From Pseudomonadota bacterium (lineage in GTDB: Bacteria; Pseudomonadota; Alphaproteobacteria; Rhizobiales; Xanthobacteraceae), in the NCBI GenBank assembly GCA_023404705.1, contig JAEYAU010000246.1, forward strand, positions 1-11,814: 11,814 bases of DNA, in the 5' to 3' direction. This document shows, in pieces, positions 1 to 6,825 of this stretch; the stretch's first letter is position 1; every line of letters starts with the position of its first letter. The notes under the pieces are model-generated. The model searched no databases. It had not been told where the DNA came from and saw nothing but the letters and a program-made list of their open reading frames with translations. A program made the translations under genes and the position numbers.

Positions 1-111
1 CAAACGCGTCACCGGTTGACGCCCCTCGCGAGCCAGGATGCGGGCAGTATGCATGAGCGCGGCGGACGCGCAATAGCGATTTCTGGAAAACAGAAGTAAA
101 ATTTGCGCAGA

Positions 112-128
112 GCGCCGCGTCTCGGCGC
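112..128 (-). terminator. Possible weak terminator hairpin after the DUF4332 gene
   Basis: Perfect 6-bp inverted repeat (gcgccg / cggcgc, loop of 5) lying 13 bases past the stop codon of the minus-strand DUF4332 gene. Reading on the minus strand, a short T-rich stretch (aaatttta) follows about 8 bases after the stem, not directly. This makes it a poor match to a classical intrinsic terminator. The remaining left edge (1-111) holds nothing I can recognise. Confidence 0.3.
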
Positions 129-140
129 GGTCGTCACACG

Positions 141-548
141 CTAATACGAGATCTTCGGCGGCAGCCGCTTGGCCTCGTCGATCCAGCGCTGCAGGCGCTT
201 CTCGGTGGGGAGCAGGCGCACGAGCTTGCGCTTGCGGTTGGCCTCGGCCATGGCGCTGGCGAGGTTCTCGACATTGCGGTGCTTGAGCTCGCGGATCGTG
301 TCGACCCCGGCGGCGCGCAGGAGCTCCGCATAGGGCTCGCGCACGCCCTTGATGCGCATGCGGTCGGCGAGGTTGGCCCAGCGCAGGACGGTCTGCTCGT
401 CCACCCCGAGCTTCTCCGCGATCTCCTTGCGTCCCTTGGCGGTCTTGGCCGCCTCCAGGAGCGCGGCCGTGGTGCGGATCTTGATCGATGCCAGCTTCGT
501 CGCCATGGCGGCGCCGATGCCTTCGATCTGGCGGATGGAATACGTCAC
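141..548 (-). CDS. DUF4332 domain-containing protein (helix-hairpin-helix type)
   Basis: This is a 135-residue soluble protein of the DUF4332 family, whose function is unknown. Two helix-hairpin-helix-like segments are visible: residues 8-34 (IEGIG then KLASIKIRTTAALLEAA) and residues 66-92 (IKGV then LLRAAGVDTIRELKHRN). Such modules usually contact nucleic acid or other proteins, so a DNA-related role is possible but inferred. The C-terminal ending AKRLPPKISY is characteristic of the family in Hyphomicrobiales, and the length is normal. The start is GTG (548-546), chosen because AAGAGGAGG lies 6 bases upstream; the next in-frame Met (residue 15) would remove the first hairpin. A possible small gene lies 65 bases upstream on the same strand, so they could share a transcript. 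I am sure of the family, not of any role. Confidence 0.9.
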   Translation of the reverse strand: MTYSIRQIEGIGAAMATKLASIKIRTTAALLEAAKTAKGRKEIAEKLGVDEQTVLRWANLADRMRIKGVREPYAELLRAAGVDTIRELKHRNVENLASAMAEANRKRKLVRLLPTEKRLQRWIDEAKRLPPKISY

Positions 549-554
549 TTAAGG

Positions 555-563
555 CCTCCTCTT
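555..563 (-). promoter_or_regulatory. Ribosome-binding site fixing the GTG start of the DUF4332 gene
   Basis: On the minus strand the sequence reads AAGAGGAGG, a near-perfect anti-16S match, ending 6 bases before a GTG codon at 548-546. This spacing is ideal and supports the non-ATG start. Confidence 0.75.
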
Positions 564-577
564 CCCGCATCGCGAGA

Positions 578-600
578 TCGCGGTGCCGCAGCCACCGCGA
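578..600 (-). terminator. Hairpin between the 62-residue ORF and the DUF4332 gene
   Basis: Perfect 8-bp inverted repeat (tcgcggtg / caccgcga) with a 7-base loop, in the 65-base gap between the stop of the small ORF at 614 and the GTG start at 548. No T-run follows, so it could be a weak terminator, an mRNA-stability hairpin or chance in GC-rich DNA. Confidence 0.25.
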
Positions 601-613
601 CCAGACCGGGTCC

Positions 614-802
614 TCACATGAACTGATCGGGGATCGCGCCGACGATCTCGCGGCTTGCGCTCCGCACGCCGGCAAAGGGCGCCTGCACCCGATGGTGCGG
701 CTCGTCTTGCGCCGGGAAAGCGAGGAAACTTGCGACAGCCGTACTGGCCACCAGCCGTCCGCCGCCCCTTCGAGCGACGTGGCTTTCAACGTGCTTGTTC
801 AT
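614..802 (-). CDS. Possible small hypothetical protein (62 residues)
   Basis: I do not recognise this protein. It has an ATG start at 802-800, preceded on the minus strand by gagggggca, giving a purine-rich GAGG ribosome-binding site 5 bases before the start, and it ends in TGA at 614-616. The N-terminus is basic (MNKHVESHVARRGGGR), followed by a moderately hydrophobic stretch at residues 17-31 (LVASTAVASFLAFPA) that ends near A-x-A-like residues. It therefore resembles a short leader or signal anchor more than a full membrane span. About three quarters of third codon positions are G or C, compatible with coding but lower than neighbouring genes. It lies 65 bases upstream of the DUF4332 gene on the same strand. 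The alternative is that it is a chance ORF: a longer antisense frame shares its stop codon. Confidence 0.38.
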   Translation of the reverse strand: MNKHVESHVARRGGGRLVASTAVASFLAFPAQDEPHHRVQAPFAGVRSASREIVGAIPDQFM

Positions 803-1127
803 TGCCCCCTCGTCCCGCACTGCTGGCGGGTTCATTCGATCTTGAACTCCGCCGCGGATGAACACAAGCACGATGCACCCAGAGCGTCGAGTCGAACGAT
901 ACGCGCCGACGAAATCTCCGCGCATGCGTGGCAGCGAGAGCACAGAGGATTGACGCGCGGCATCTCGCATCGGCGAATTGTTTCGTGAACCGACGCGTTC
1001 CGCGACGCGCGCGTGCGTGGAGCGAACGTTTTCGACCGGAACGGAATGCTCCGGCCTGGAATGCCACCCTACTTCACGCGCTCGACCGGCTGCGTTATGA
1101 CCGTGTTCCAGGATCGGTGAGGAAGCC
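803..1127. other. Intergenic stretch, no gene recognised
   Basis: These 325 bases separate the divergent 62-residue ORF (minus) and the DUF853 ATPase gene (plus), so promoters for both directions should lie here. I see no convincing -35/-10 pair. Frames crossing it give arginine-rich, low-complexity translations typical of GC-rich shadow frames. The only firm signal is GAGGAA at 1119-1124, the ribosome-binding site of the ATPase gene. Confidence 0.4.
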
Positions 1128-2717
1128 ATGGCTGAGCTCGACCAGGACGGCAACATTTTCGTCGGCGCTGGCAAGAAGCCAGAATATCTCAACTTGAAAC
1201 TCGCGAACCGCCATGGCCTCGTGACGGGCGCGACCGGCACCGGCAAGACCGTCACTTTGCAGGTGATGGCGGAAGGGTTCTCGCGCGCGGGCGTTCCCGT
1301 GTTCGCGGCCGACATCAAGGGCGATCTCTCCGGCATCGCGGCGGTCGGCAACGGCAACGAAGCCTTCGTCAAGCGCGCGAAGGAGATGAACATTCCCTAT
1401 GAGCCCGACGAGTTTCCCGTGATGTTCTGGGACTTGTTCGGCGAGCAGGGCCACCCGGTGCGCGCCACGGTCTCCGAGATGGGCCCGCTGCTGCTGTCGC
1501 GGCTGATGGACCTCAACGAGGTGCAGGAGGGCGTGCTCAACATCGCGTTCCGCGTGGCGGACGAGCAGGGCCTGCTCTTGATGGACCTCAAGGACCTGCG
1601 CGCGATCCTCGGCTTCGTATCCGATAACGCGAAGGATCTGACCAAGCTCTACGGCAACGTGTCGAAGACCTCGATCGGCGCCATCCAGCGCCAGCTTCTC
1701 GTGCTGGAAAACCAGGGCGGCACGGCGTTCTTCGGCGAGCCCGCGCTGGCGCTGAAGGACTTCATGCGCACGACGCGCGACGGCCGCGGCTACATCAATA
1801 TGCTCGCGGCCGACAAGCTGATGGAGAACCCGCGGCTTTACGCGACCTTCCTGCTTTGGCTGCTCTCCGAGCTGTTCGAGGAGATGCCGGAGGTCGGCGA
1901 CCTCGACAAGCCGAAGCTCGTTTTCTTCTTCGACGAGGCGCATCTCCTGTTCGACGACGCGCCGAAGGCGCTGCTCGACAATATCGAGCGCGTGGTGCGC
2001 CTGATCCGCTCGAAGGGCGTCGGCGTCTATTTCGTCACCCAGAATCCGCTGGACGTGCCTGACAAGGTGCTGGCGCAGCTCGGCAACCGGGTGCAGCACG
2101 CGCTGCGGGCCTTCACGCCGCGCGACCAGAAGGCGGTGCGCGCCGCGGCCGAGACCTTCCGCGCCAATCCCGATCTGGATACCGAGGAGGTGATCACTCA
2201 GCTCGGCAAGGGTGAGGCGCTGGTCTCCTTCCTCGAAGGCAACGGCACGCCCTCGATGGTGGAACGCTGCCTGATCCGTCCGCCCTGCGCACGCGTCGGA
2301 CCGATCACGCCCGAGGAGCGCCAAGCGGTGATCGCCAAGAGCCCCGCCAAGGGCAAATACGATCAGGCCATGGACGCGGAGTCCGCCTTCGAGATGCTGC
2401 AGAAGCGCACCCACGAGACGGCGGCGCCGTCCGACACTCCGGCTCCGCCCGGCAGCCCGACAACGGCGCCGGCCGAAGGCGGCGGCTTGCTCGGCGGCAT
2501 CGGCGACATGCTCGGCTCGATCTTCGGCACCAGCCGTCCGCGCGGAAAGCGCCTCACCACCGGTCAGCTCGTCACGCGCGAGATCACCCGCACGGTCACC
2601 AACAAGGTCGCGGGGCAGATCGCGGCCGATCTCGGCAAGTCGGTCGGCGGCGCCATGGGCGGCAGCATCGGCCGCGCCATCGTGCGCGGCACCCTCGGCG
2701 GCATCCTGCGACGGTAA
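1128..2717 (+). CDS. HerA-like ATPase, DUF853 / YjgR family
   Basis: This is a cytoplasmic P-loop ATPase of the HerA/FtsK superfamily, DUF853 branch (YjgR in E. coli). HerA relatives are DNA-translocating motors; the cellular job of YjgR proteins is not established. The 529 residues match the family length. Walker A is GATGTGKT at residues 34-41, and Walker B is KLVFFFDEAH at 263-272 with the acidic pair D269-E270. A TQNP segment (304-307) fits the sensor position, and LGNRVQHALRAF (318-329) carries candidate arginine-finger residues. Residues 431-475 are a Pro/Ala/Gly-rich linker. Residues 476-529 form a basic, glycine-rich tail (GGAMGGSIGRAIVRGTLGGI) typical of the family. The ATG start has GAGG 5 bases upstream. 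The M20 peptidase gene follows 64 bases downstream, with a small hairpin in the gap, so co-transcription is possible but no functional link is evident. Confidence 0.93.
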   Translation: MAELDQDGNIFVGAGKKPEYLNLKLANRHGLVTGATGTGKTVTLQVMAEGFSRAGVPVFAADIKGDLSGIAAVGNGNEAFVKRAKEMNIPYEPDEFPVMFWDLFGEQGHPVRATVSEMGPLLLSRLMDLNEVQEGVLNIAFRVADEQGLLLMDLKDLRAILGFVSDNAKDLTKLYGNVSKTSIGAIQRQLLVLENQGGTAFFGEPALALKDFMRTTRDGRGYINMLAADKLMENPRLYATFLLWLLSELFEEMPEVGDLDKPKLVFFFDEAHLLFDDAPKALLDNIERVVRLIRSKGVGVYFVTQNPLDVPDKVLAQLGNRVQHALRAFTPRDQKAVRAAAETFRANPDLDTEEVITQLGKGEALVSFLEGNGTPSMVERCLIRPPCARVGPITPEERQAVIAKSPAKGKYDQAMDAESAFEMLQKRTHETAAPSDTPAPPGSPTTAPAEGGGLLGGIGDMLGSIFGTSRPRGKRLTTGQLVTREITRTVTNKVAGQIAADLGKSVGGAMGGSIGRAIVRGTLGGILRR

Positions 2718-2727
2718 CGGCCATCAT

Positions 2728-2744
2728 CGCCCGCGCTGCGGGCG
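2728..2744 (+). terminator. Short GC hairpin after the DUF853 gene
   Basis: Perfect 7-bp stem (cgcccgc / gcgggcg) with a 3-base loop, 10 bases after the TAA stop of the ATPase gene. The downstream bases (accctctcatgatctatttc) are pyrimidine-rich but lack a T-run. It may attenuate rather than end transcription into the peptidase gene. Confidence 0.35.
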
Positions 2745-2781
2745 ACCCTCTCATGATCTATTTCTCTAGACGGAGCTTCTG

Positions 2782-4170
2782 ATGTCCACCGACGCCCTTT
2801 CGGCTGTCCTCGACCACATCGACCGCGATCTCGACAACAGCCTCGAGCGCTTGTTCGCGCTGCTGCGCATTCCCTCGATCTCGACCGACTCCGCCTACAA
2901 GGAGCATTGCCGCGCCGCCGCCGAGCACATCGCCAAGGACCTCGGCAGCATGGGCTTCGAGGCCAAGACGCGGCCGACCAAGGGTCATCCGGTGGTGGTC
3001 GGCAAGGGCGGCAACGGCAAGGGCCCGAGCGTCCTCTTCTACGGCCACTACGACGTGCAGCCCGTGGACCCGCTCGATCTCTGGACCTCACCGCCCTTCG
3101 AGCCACGCATCGATACGCTGCCCGACGGCCGCAAGGTGATCGTCGCGCGTGGCGCCTGCGACGACAAAGGCCAGGTGATGACCTTTCTCGAAGCCTGCCG
3201 CGCCTTCGTCAAGGTGACCGGCAAGCTGCCGCTCTCGATCACGACCATGATCGAGGGCGAGGAGGAGTGCGGCTCGAACAATCTCTATCCTTTCGTCAAG
3301 GAGAACGCGGCCGAGTTCCGCCGCGACCTCGCGCTCGTCTGCGACACCGGCATGTGGGACACGAGCACGCCCGCCATCACGACTTCGCTCCGCGGCATGG
3401 TCTATGACGAAGTGAAGCTCACTTGCGCGGACCGCGACCTGCATTCCGGTCTGTTCGGCGGCGCCGCGCTCAACCCGATCCGCGTGCTCACGCACATTCT
3501 CGGCCAGCTGCACGATGCGGATGGCCGCGTCACGCTGCCCGGCTTCTACGACGGCGTGAAGGACCTGCCGCCCGAGATCAAGGCCGAGCTCGCGGCGCTC
3601 AACCTCACGGCCGAAAGCTTCCTCGGCGGCGTCGGCCTGAAGACGCCGGCGGGCGAGAAGGGCCGCATGCTGATCGAGCAGATCTCGACGCGCCCGACCT
3701 GCGACATCAACGGCATCGTCGGCGGCTACACAGGCGAGGGCGCCAAGACCGTGATCCCCTCGCACGCCGCCGCGAAAATCTCGTTCCGTCTCGTCGCCGG
3801 CCAGGATCCGGGCAAGATCCGCGATAGCTTCCGCAACTTCGTGAAGAGCCAGGCGCCGGCGGACTGCCGCGTCGAATTCATCAACCACGTGCACTCGCCC
3901 GCGATCTCGGTGCCGTTCGACAATCCGGCGCTCGCCAAGGCGCGCGCCGCGCTCGCCGCCGAGTGGGGCAAGAAGGCCGTGACCATCGGCTCCGGCGGCT
4001 CGATCCCGATCGTCAACGATTTCAAGAACGTGCTCGGCATGGACTCGATCCTGGTCGGCTTCGGCCTCGACGACGACCGCGTGCACTCGCCGAACGAGAA
4101 GTACGACCTCACCTCGTTCCACAAGGGCATCCGCTCGTGGGCGCGGATTCTTGCGGAGCTGTCGGCGTAG
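2782..4170 (+). CDS. M20 family metallopeptidase (dipeptidase, carnosinase-like)
   Basis: This is a cytoplasmic two-metal peptidase of family M20 (M20/M25/M40 dipeptidases and CNDP-type), likely removing residues from di- or tripeptides; the exact substrate cannot be read from sequence. There are 462 residues, normal for the family, and no signal peptide. Metal ligands and catalytic residues are all present: H89 and D91 in GHYDVQP, bridging D127 in GACDDKG, catalytic E161 and ligand E162 in EGEEECGS, D188 in CDTG, and H435 in DRVHSPNE. H221 in DLHSG sits in the inserted dimerisation (lid) domain, about residues 205-360, as in carnosinases. The ATG start has GGAG 6 bases upstream. The gene ends just before a double-hairpin repeat at 4173, which may act as its terminator. 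The family call is secure; the substrate is open. Confidence 0.94.
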   Translation: MSTDALSAVLDHIDRDLDNSLERLFALLRIPSISTDSAYKEHCRAAAEHIAKDLGSMGFEAKTRPTKGHPVVVGKGGNGKGPSVLFYGHYDVQPVDPLDLWTSPPFEPRIDTLPDGRKVIVARGACDDKGQVMTFLEACRAFVKVTGKLPLSITTMIEGEEECGSNNLYPFVKENAAEFRRDLALVCDTGMWDTSTPAITTSLRGMVYDEVKLTCADRDLHSGLFGGAALNPIRVLTHILGQLHDADGRVTLPGFYDGVKDLPPEIKAELAALNLTAESFLGGVGLKTPAGEKGRMLIEQISTRPTCDINGIVGGYTGEGAKTVIPSHAAAKISFRLVAGQDPGKIRDSFRNFVKSQAPADCRVEFINHVHSPAISVPFDNPALAKARAALAAEWGKKAVTIGSGGSIPIVNDFKNVLGMDSILVGFGLDDDRVHSPNEKYDLTSFHKGIRSWARILAELSA

Positions 4171-4172
4171 AC

Positions 4173-4295
4173 GTGTAGGGCGCAATAGCGCGAAGCGCGT
4201 ATTGCGCCGGCTGAGTTTCGGCATTCGACGGCGTTCGACGTGGAACGTCTGCCGGCGCATTACGCCGCTTCGCGGCTAATGCGCCTACACCCTAC
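4173..4295. repeat. Intergenic palindromic repeat pair (REP/BIME-like)
   Basis: Two hairpins lie in inverted orientation 2 bases after the peptidase stop. Hairpin A (4179-4208) has 9-bp arms ggcgcaata / tattgcgcc. Hairpin B (4254-4285) has arms ggcgcatta / taatgcgcc plus an inner gccgc / gcggc stem with loop ttc. The outermost bases also pair: GTGTAGG at 4173-4179 with CCTACAC at 4284-4290. Elements beginning GTGTAGGGCGCAATA and rich in small hairpins are common in intergenic DNA of bradyrhizobia and relatives. The element probably also serves as a transcript 3' end for the peptidase gene. Confidence 0.7.
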
Positions 4296-4458
4296 AAACC
4301 CGCGTAATTTCACCACGCGCAAGCGCTTCGCGTTCCGCGCCCGCACAACCTCTGCTATCCTTGCGTCACTCCATCGCGCGGCTGTGTCGATCTCATCCGC
4401 AGCCGCTTCGTCGTGACAATGGCCGTGAAGGCCTCAACGGACGGGCAGGGAGAAAACC

Positions 4459-6603
4459 ATGACACTCCGGCAGATGCTGTACTCGACCGCGGCCGCGATC
4501 GCCTTCGCGAGCCTGATCGCCGTGAGCGCGGCGAGCGCGCAGGCCGTCGCGATCGATGCCGACGACATCGGCGGCGTGGTGCGGGGCCCTGGCGGGCCTG
4601 AAGCGGGCGTCTGGGTGATTGCCGAGACCACGGACCTGCCGACGAAGTTCGCGCGCATGGTCGTGACCGACGACCAGGGTCGCTATGTCGTGCCGGATCT
4701 GCCGAAGGCGAAGTACAAGGTTTGGGTGCGCGGCTATGGGCTCGTCGACTCGCAGAAGGTCGATGCCGAGCCGGGGCAGGAGCTCAACCTCACCGCGGTG
4801 GTCGCGCCGAACGAGGCTGCGGCCGCGGAGTATTATCCGGCGATCCATTGGTATTCGATGCTGAAGATACCGGGCGAGGATCAGTTCGGCGGCAAGAGCG
4901 ACATCCCCGACAAGGTCACCCAGGCCGACTGGCTCACCGTGATCAAGAACCGCGCCTGCATCGGCTGTCACCAGATCGGCCAGAAATCGACGCGCACCAT
5001 TCCGGCCTCGCTCGGCGAGTTCAAGTCGTCGGAGGAAGCCTGGATGCGTCGCGTACAGTCGGGCCAGGCCGCGAATTTCATGGTCAATCCGCTCGCCGGC
5101 GCACTCGGCGGCGCGCCGTTCAAATACTACGGCGACTGGACCGACCGCGTCGCCAAGGGCGAGCTGCCGCACACCAAGCCGAAGCGCCCTGAAGGCGTCG
5201 AGCGCAACATCGTGGTGACGTCGTGGGAGTGGGGCGACCCGAAGAAATATCTGCACGACCTGATTGCCTCGGACCGGCGCTATCCGAACGTGAACGCCTA
5301 TGGTCCGCTCGTCGGCTCACCCGAATACGCGACGGACGAATTGCCGATCCTCGATCCCAAGACCCACAAGGTGTCGGTCTTCAAGGCGCCGGTGCGCGAT
5401 GCGGCGACGCCGGAAGCGCTCGGCCCCGGCCATGCGGCGCTCGAGAAGCCGATGGCGCCGTCCCCCTATTGGGGCGAGGAGAAGCTCTGGGACTCGAAGG
5501 CCAATAATCACAACTCGATGTTCGACAAGCAGGGCCGCGTGTGGCTCGCCGCCGCAATCCGCGACAAGCAGAACCCCGACTTCTGCCGCAAGGGCTCGGA
5601 TCATCCGTCCGCGACGCTCTTCCCGGTCGAGCAAGCGAACCGCCACCTTGCGGTGCTCGATCCGAAGACTGGCAAGTACGGTTTCGTCGACACCTGCTTC
5701 CAGACGCATCACCTGCAGTTCGGCTACGACGCCAACGACACGCTGTGGACCAGCGGCGGCGGGCCGGTGCTCGGCTGGCTCAATACGAAAGTCTTCGACG
5801 AGACCGGCGACGCCGCGAAGGCGCAAGGCTGGACCGCCTTCGTGCTCGACACCAACGGCAACGGCAAGCGCGATGGTTATGTCGAGCCCGACAAGCCGCT
5901 CGATCCCGCCAAGGACAAGCGCATCACTGGCGGGTTCTATGCCGTGATGCCGAACCCGGTGGACGGCTCCGTCTGGGGCACCATCAATGTGTTCGGCGGC
6001 ACCGCCGCGGTGGCGCGCGTCGCGCCGGGCTCCAACCCGCCCGAGACCGCGCTGACCGAAGTCTACAACGTGCCGAAGCCGTACTTCGGCGTGCGCGGCG
6101 GCGACATCGACTCCAAGGGCGTGGTCTGGGTCTCCCTCGGCAGCGGCCATATCGGCAGCTTCGATCGTTCGAAATGCAAGGGCCCGCTCAACGGCCCGAC
6201 CGCAACCGGCGATCACTGCCCCGAGGGCTGGGCCTTCTACCAATATCCGGGCCCGGGCTTTCAGGGCATCGGCGAGAACAGCGCCGAGTCGAGCTACTAC
6301 ACCTGGGTCGACCAGCACGACACCTTCGGCCTCGGCAAGGACGTGCCGATGTCCACGGCCAATCTCAACGACGGCTTGGTCGCGCTCAAGGACGGCAAGA
6401 TGATCGTGCTGCGCGTGCCGTATCCGCTCGGCTTCTACGCCAAGGGCTTCGACGGCCGCATCGATGATCCCAATGCGGGCTGGAAAGGCCGCGGCCTCTG
6501 GACCACCAGCGGCGACCGCACGCCCTGGCTGATGGAGACCGGCAAGGGCAGCAAGCCTCGCGCCGTGCACTTCCAGCTGCGGCCCGACCCGCTGGCGCAT
6601 TGA
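4459..6603 (+). CDS. Exported carboxypeptidase-regulatory-like / cytochrome c / beta-propeller protein
   Basis: This is a 714-residue exported protein with no assigned function. A Sec signal peptide covers residues 1-29 (hydrophobic AAAIAFASLIAV, cleavage after ASAQA). Residues about 36-117 form a carboxypeptidase-regulatory-like beta-sandwich (GGVVRGPGGPEAGVWV, then VVTDDQGRYVVPDLP). One heme c site, CIGCH, sits at residues 167-171, with M208 or M196 as possible axial ligands. From about 285 onward the sequence resembles an NHL or streptogramin-lyase-type beta-propeller, with repeats such as FGYDANDTLWTSGGG and IDSKGVVWVSLGSGHIGSFD. D464-D472 (DTNGNGKRD) fits a DxNxNGxxD calcium loop. The ATG start has GGGAG 6 bases upstream. 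Cytochrome maturation in the periplasm is expected, with an electron-transfer or substrate-oxidising role inferred. It is followed by Cache and chemoreceptor genes on the same strand. Confidence 0.8.
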   Translation: MTLRQMLYSTAAAIAFASLIAVSAASAQAVAIDADDIGGVVRGPGGPEAGVWVIAETTDLPTKFARMVVTDDQGRYVVPDLPKAKYKVWVRGYGLVDSQKVDAEPGQELNLTAVVAPNEAAAAEYYPAIHWYSMLKIPGEDQFGGKSDIPDKVTQADWLTVIKNRACIGCHQIGQKSTRTIPASLGEFKSSEEAWMRRVQSGQAANFMVNPLAGALGGAPFKYYGDWTDRVAKGELPHTKPKRPEGVERNIVVTSWEWGDPKKYLHDLIASDRRYPNVNAYGPLVGSPEYATDELPILDPKTHKVSVFKAPVRDAATPEALGPGHAALEKPMAPSPYWGEEKLWDSKANNHNSMFDKQGRVWLAAAIRDKQNPDFCRKGSDHPSATLFPVEQANRHLAVLDPKTGKYGFVDTCFQTHHLQFGYDANDTLWTSGGGPVLGWLNTKVFDETGDAAKAQGWTAFVLDTNGNGKRDGYVEPDKPLDPAKDKRITGGFYAVMPNPVDGSVWGTINVFGGTAAVARVAPGSNPPETALTEVYNVPKPYFGVRGGDIDSKGVVWVSLGSGHIGSFDRSKCKGPLNGPTATGDHCPEGWAFYQYPGPGFQGIGENSAESSYYTWVDQHDTFGLGKDVPMSTANLNDGLVALKDGKMIVLRVPYPLGFYAKGFDGRIDDPNAGWKGRGLWTTSGDRTPWLMETGKGSKPRAVHFQLRPDPLAH

Positions 6604-6610
6604 CGACGAC

Positions 6611-6636
6611 CGCGTGGGCGCGCGCAGCGCCACGCG
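6611..6636 (+). terminator. Hairpin just after the cytochrome/propeller gene
   Basis: Ten-base-pair inverted repeat with a single bulged G (cgcgtgg-g-cgc / gcgccacgcg, loop gcgca), starting 8 bases after the TGA stop. No T-run follows, so termination strength is uncertain. It probably separates this gene from the Cache gene transcript. Confidence 0.4.
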
Positions 6637-6699
6637 TCTCGCGCTTGTCCGAAGTCAAGAATGCGCGACCATGCCGCGCCGCGGCTCTGCGACTCCGCA

Positions 6700-6762
6700 A
6701 TCGGTTTTACTGAATCTTATGATCTGTTGCGTATGTAACCATCTCGGATCCTCTTTGATCCG
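6700..6762 (+). promoter_or_regulatory. Likely promoter/operator region of the Cache gene
   Basis: This is a distinctly AT-richer patch (ttttactgaatcttatgatc and on) in otherwise very GC-rich DNA. It is followed at 6745-6762 by a perfect inverted repeat, cggatc-ctcttt-gatccg, 63 bases before the start codon. No clean -35/-10 pair is readable. The base composition plus the symmetric site suggests a promoter with an operator or leader hairpin. Confidence 0.3.
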
Positions 6763-6812
6763 AACGCACCCCCGGAAACGTCAGCCACGGCGGCAGCGAT
6801 GCCGCTATTGAT

Positions 6813-6816
6813 GGAG
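6813..6816 (+). promoter_or_regulatory. Ribosome-binding site deciding the Cache gene start
   Basis: GGAG ends 9 bases before the ATG at 6826. An upstream in-frame ATG at 6799 would place this site inside the gene and add nine residues before an otherwise clean signal peptide, so 6826 is preferred. Confidence 0.6.
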
Positions 6817-6825
6817 CATTCCGGA

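Noticed and set aside
946..980. TTGACG at 950-955 as a -35 box for the DUF853 gene
   Set aside because: No acceptable -10 sequence at 16-18 bases downstream (gcgaat), and it is over 140 bases from the start codon.
614..1393. 259-codon minus-strand frame spanning the left intergenic region and the 5' end of the DUF853 gene
   Set aside because: Its upper half is antisense to the Walker A region of the ATPase. Only its last 62 codons, with their own ribosome-binding site, look plausible.
1095..2414. Long minus-strand frame (439 codons) opposite the DUF853 gene
   Set aside because: Its translation is rich in His, Arg, Leu and Ala without any domain, and it mirrors a gene with intact Walker motifs. 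GC-rich genes routinely leave such open antisense frames.
3088..4260. Long minus-strand frame (390 codons) opposite the M20 peptidase gene
   Set aside because: Same shadow pattern; it runs through the coding strand of a peptidase with all metal ligands and shows no recognisable fold or ribosome-binding site.
4378..4406. 7-bp inverted repeat (gcggctg / cagccgc) upstream of the cytochrome/propeller gene
   Set aside because: Short stem with a 15-base loop in GC-rich DNA; not distinguishable from chance and not at a telling position.
5317..6633. Long minus-strand frame (438 codons) opposite the cytochrome/propeller gene
   Set aside because: Low-complexity Ala/Arg/Val composition, no motif, and wholly antisense to a better supported gene.
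6799..6825. Upstream ATG for the Cache gene
   Set aside because: It adds nine residues before a normal signal peptide and has no ribosome-binding site, whereas the 6826 start has GGAG at 9 bases.
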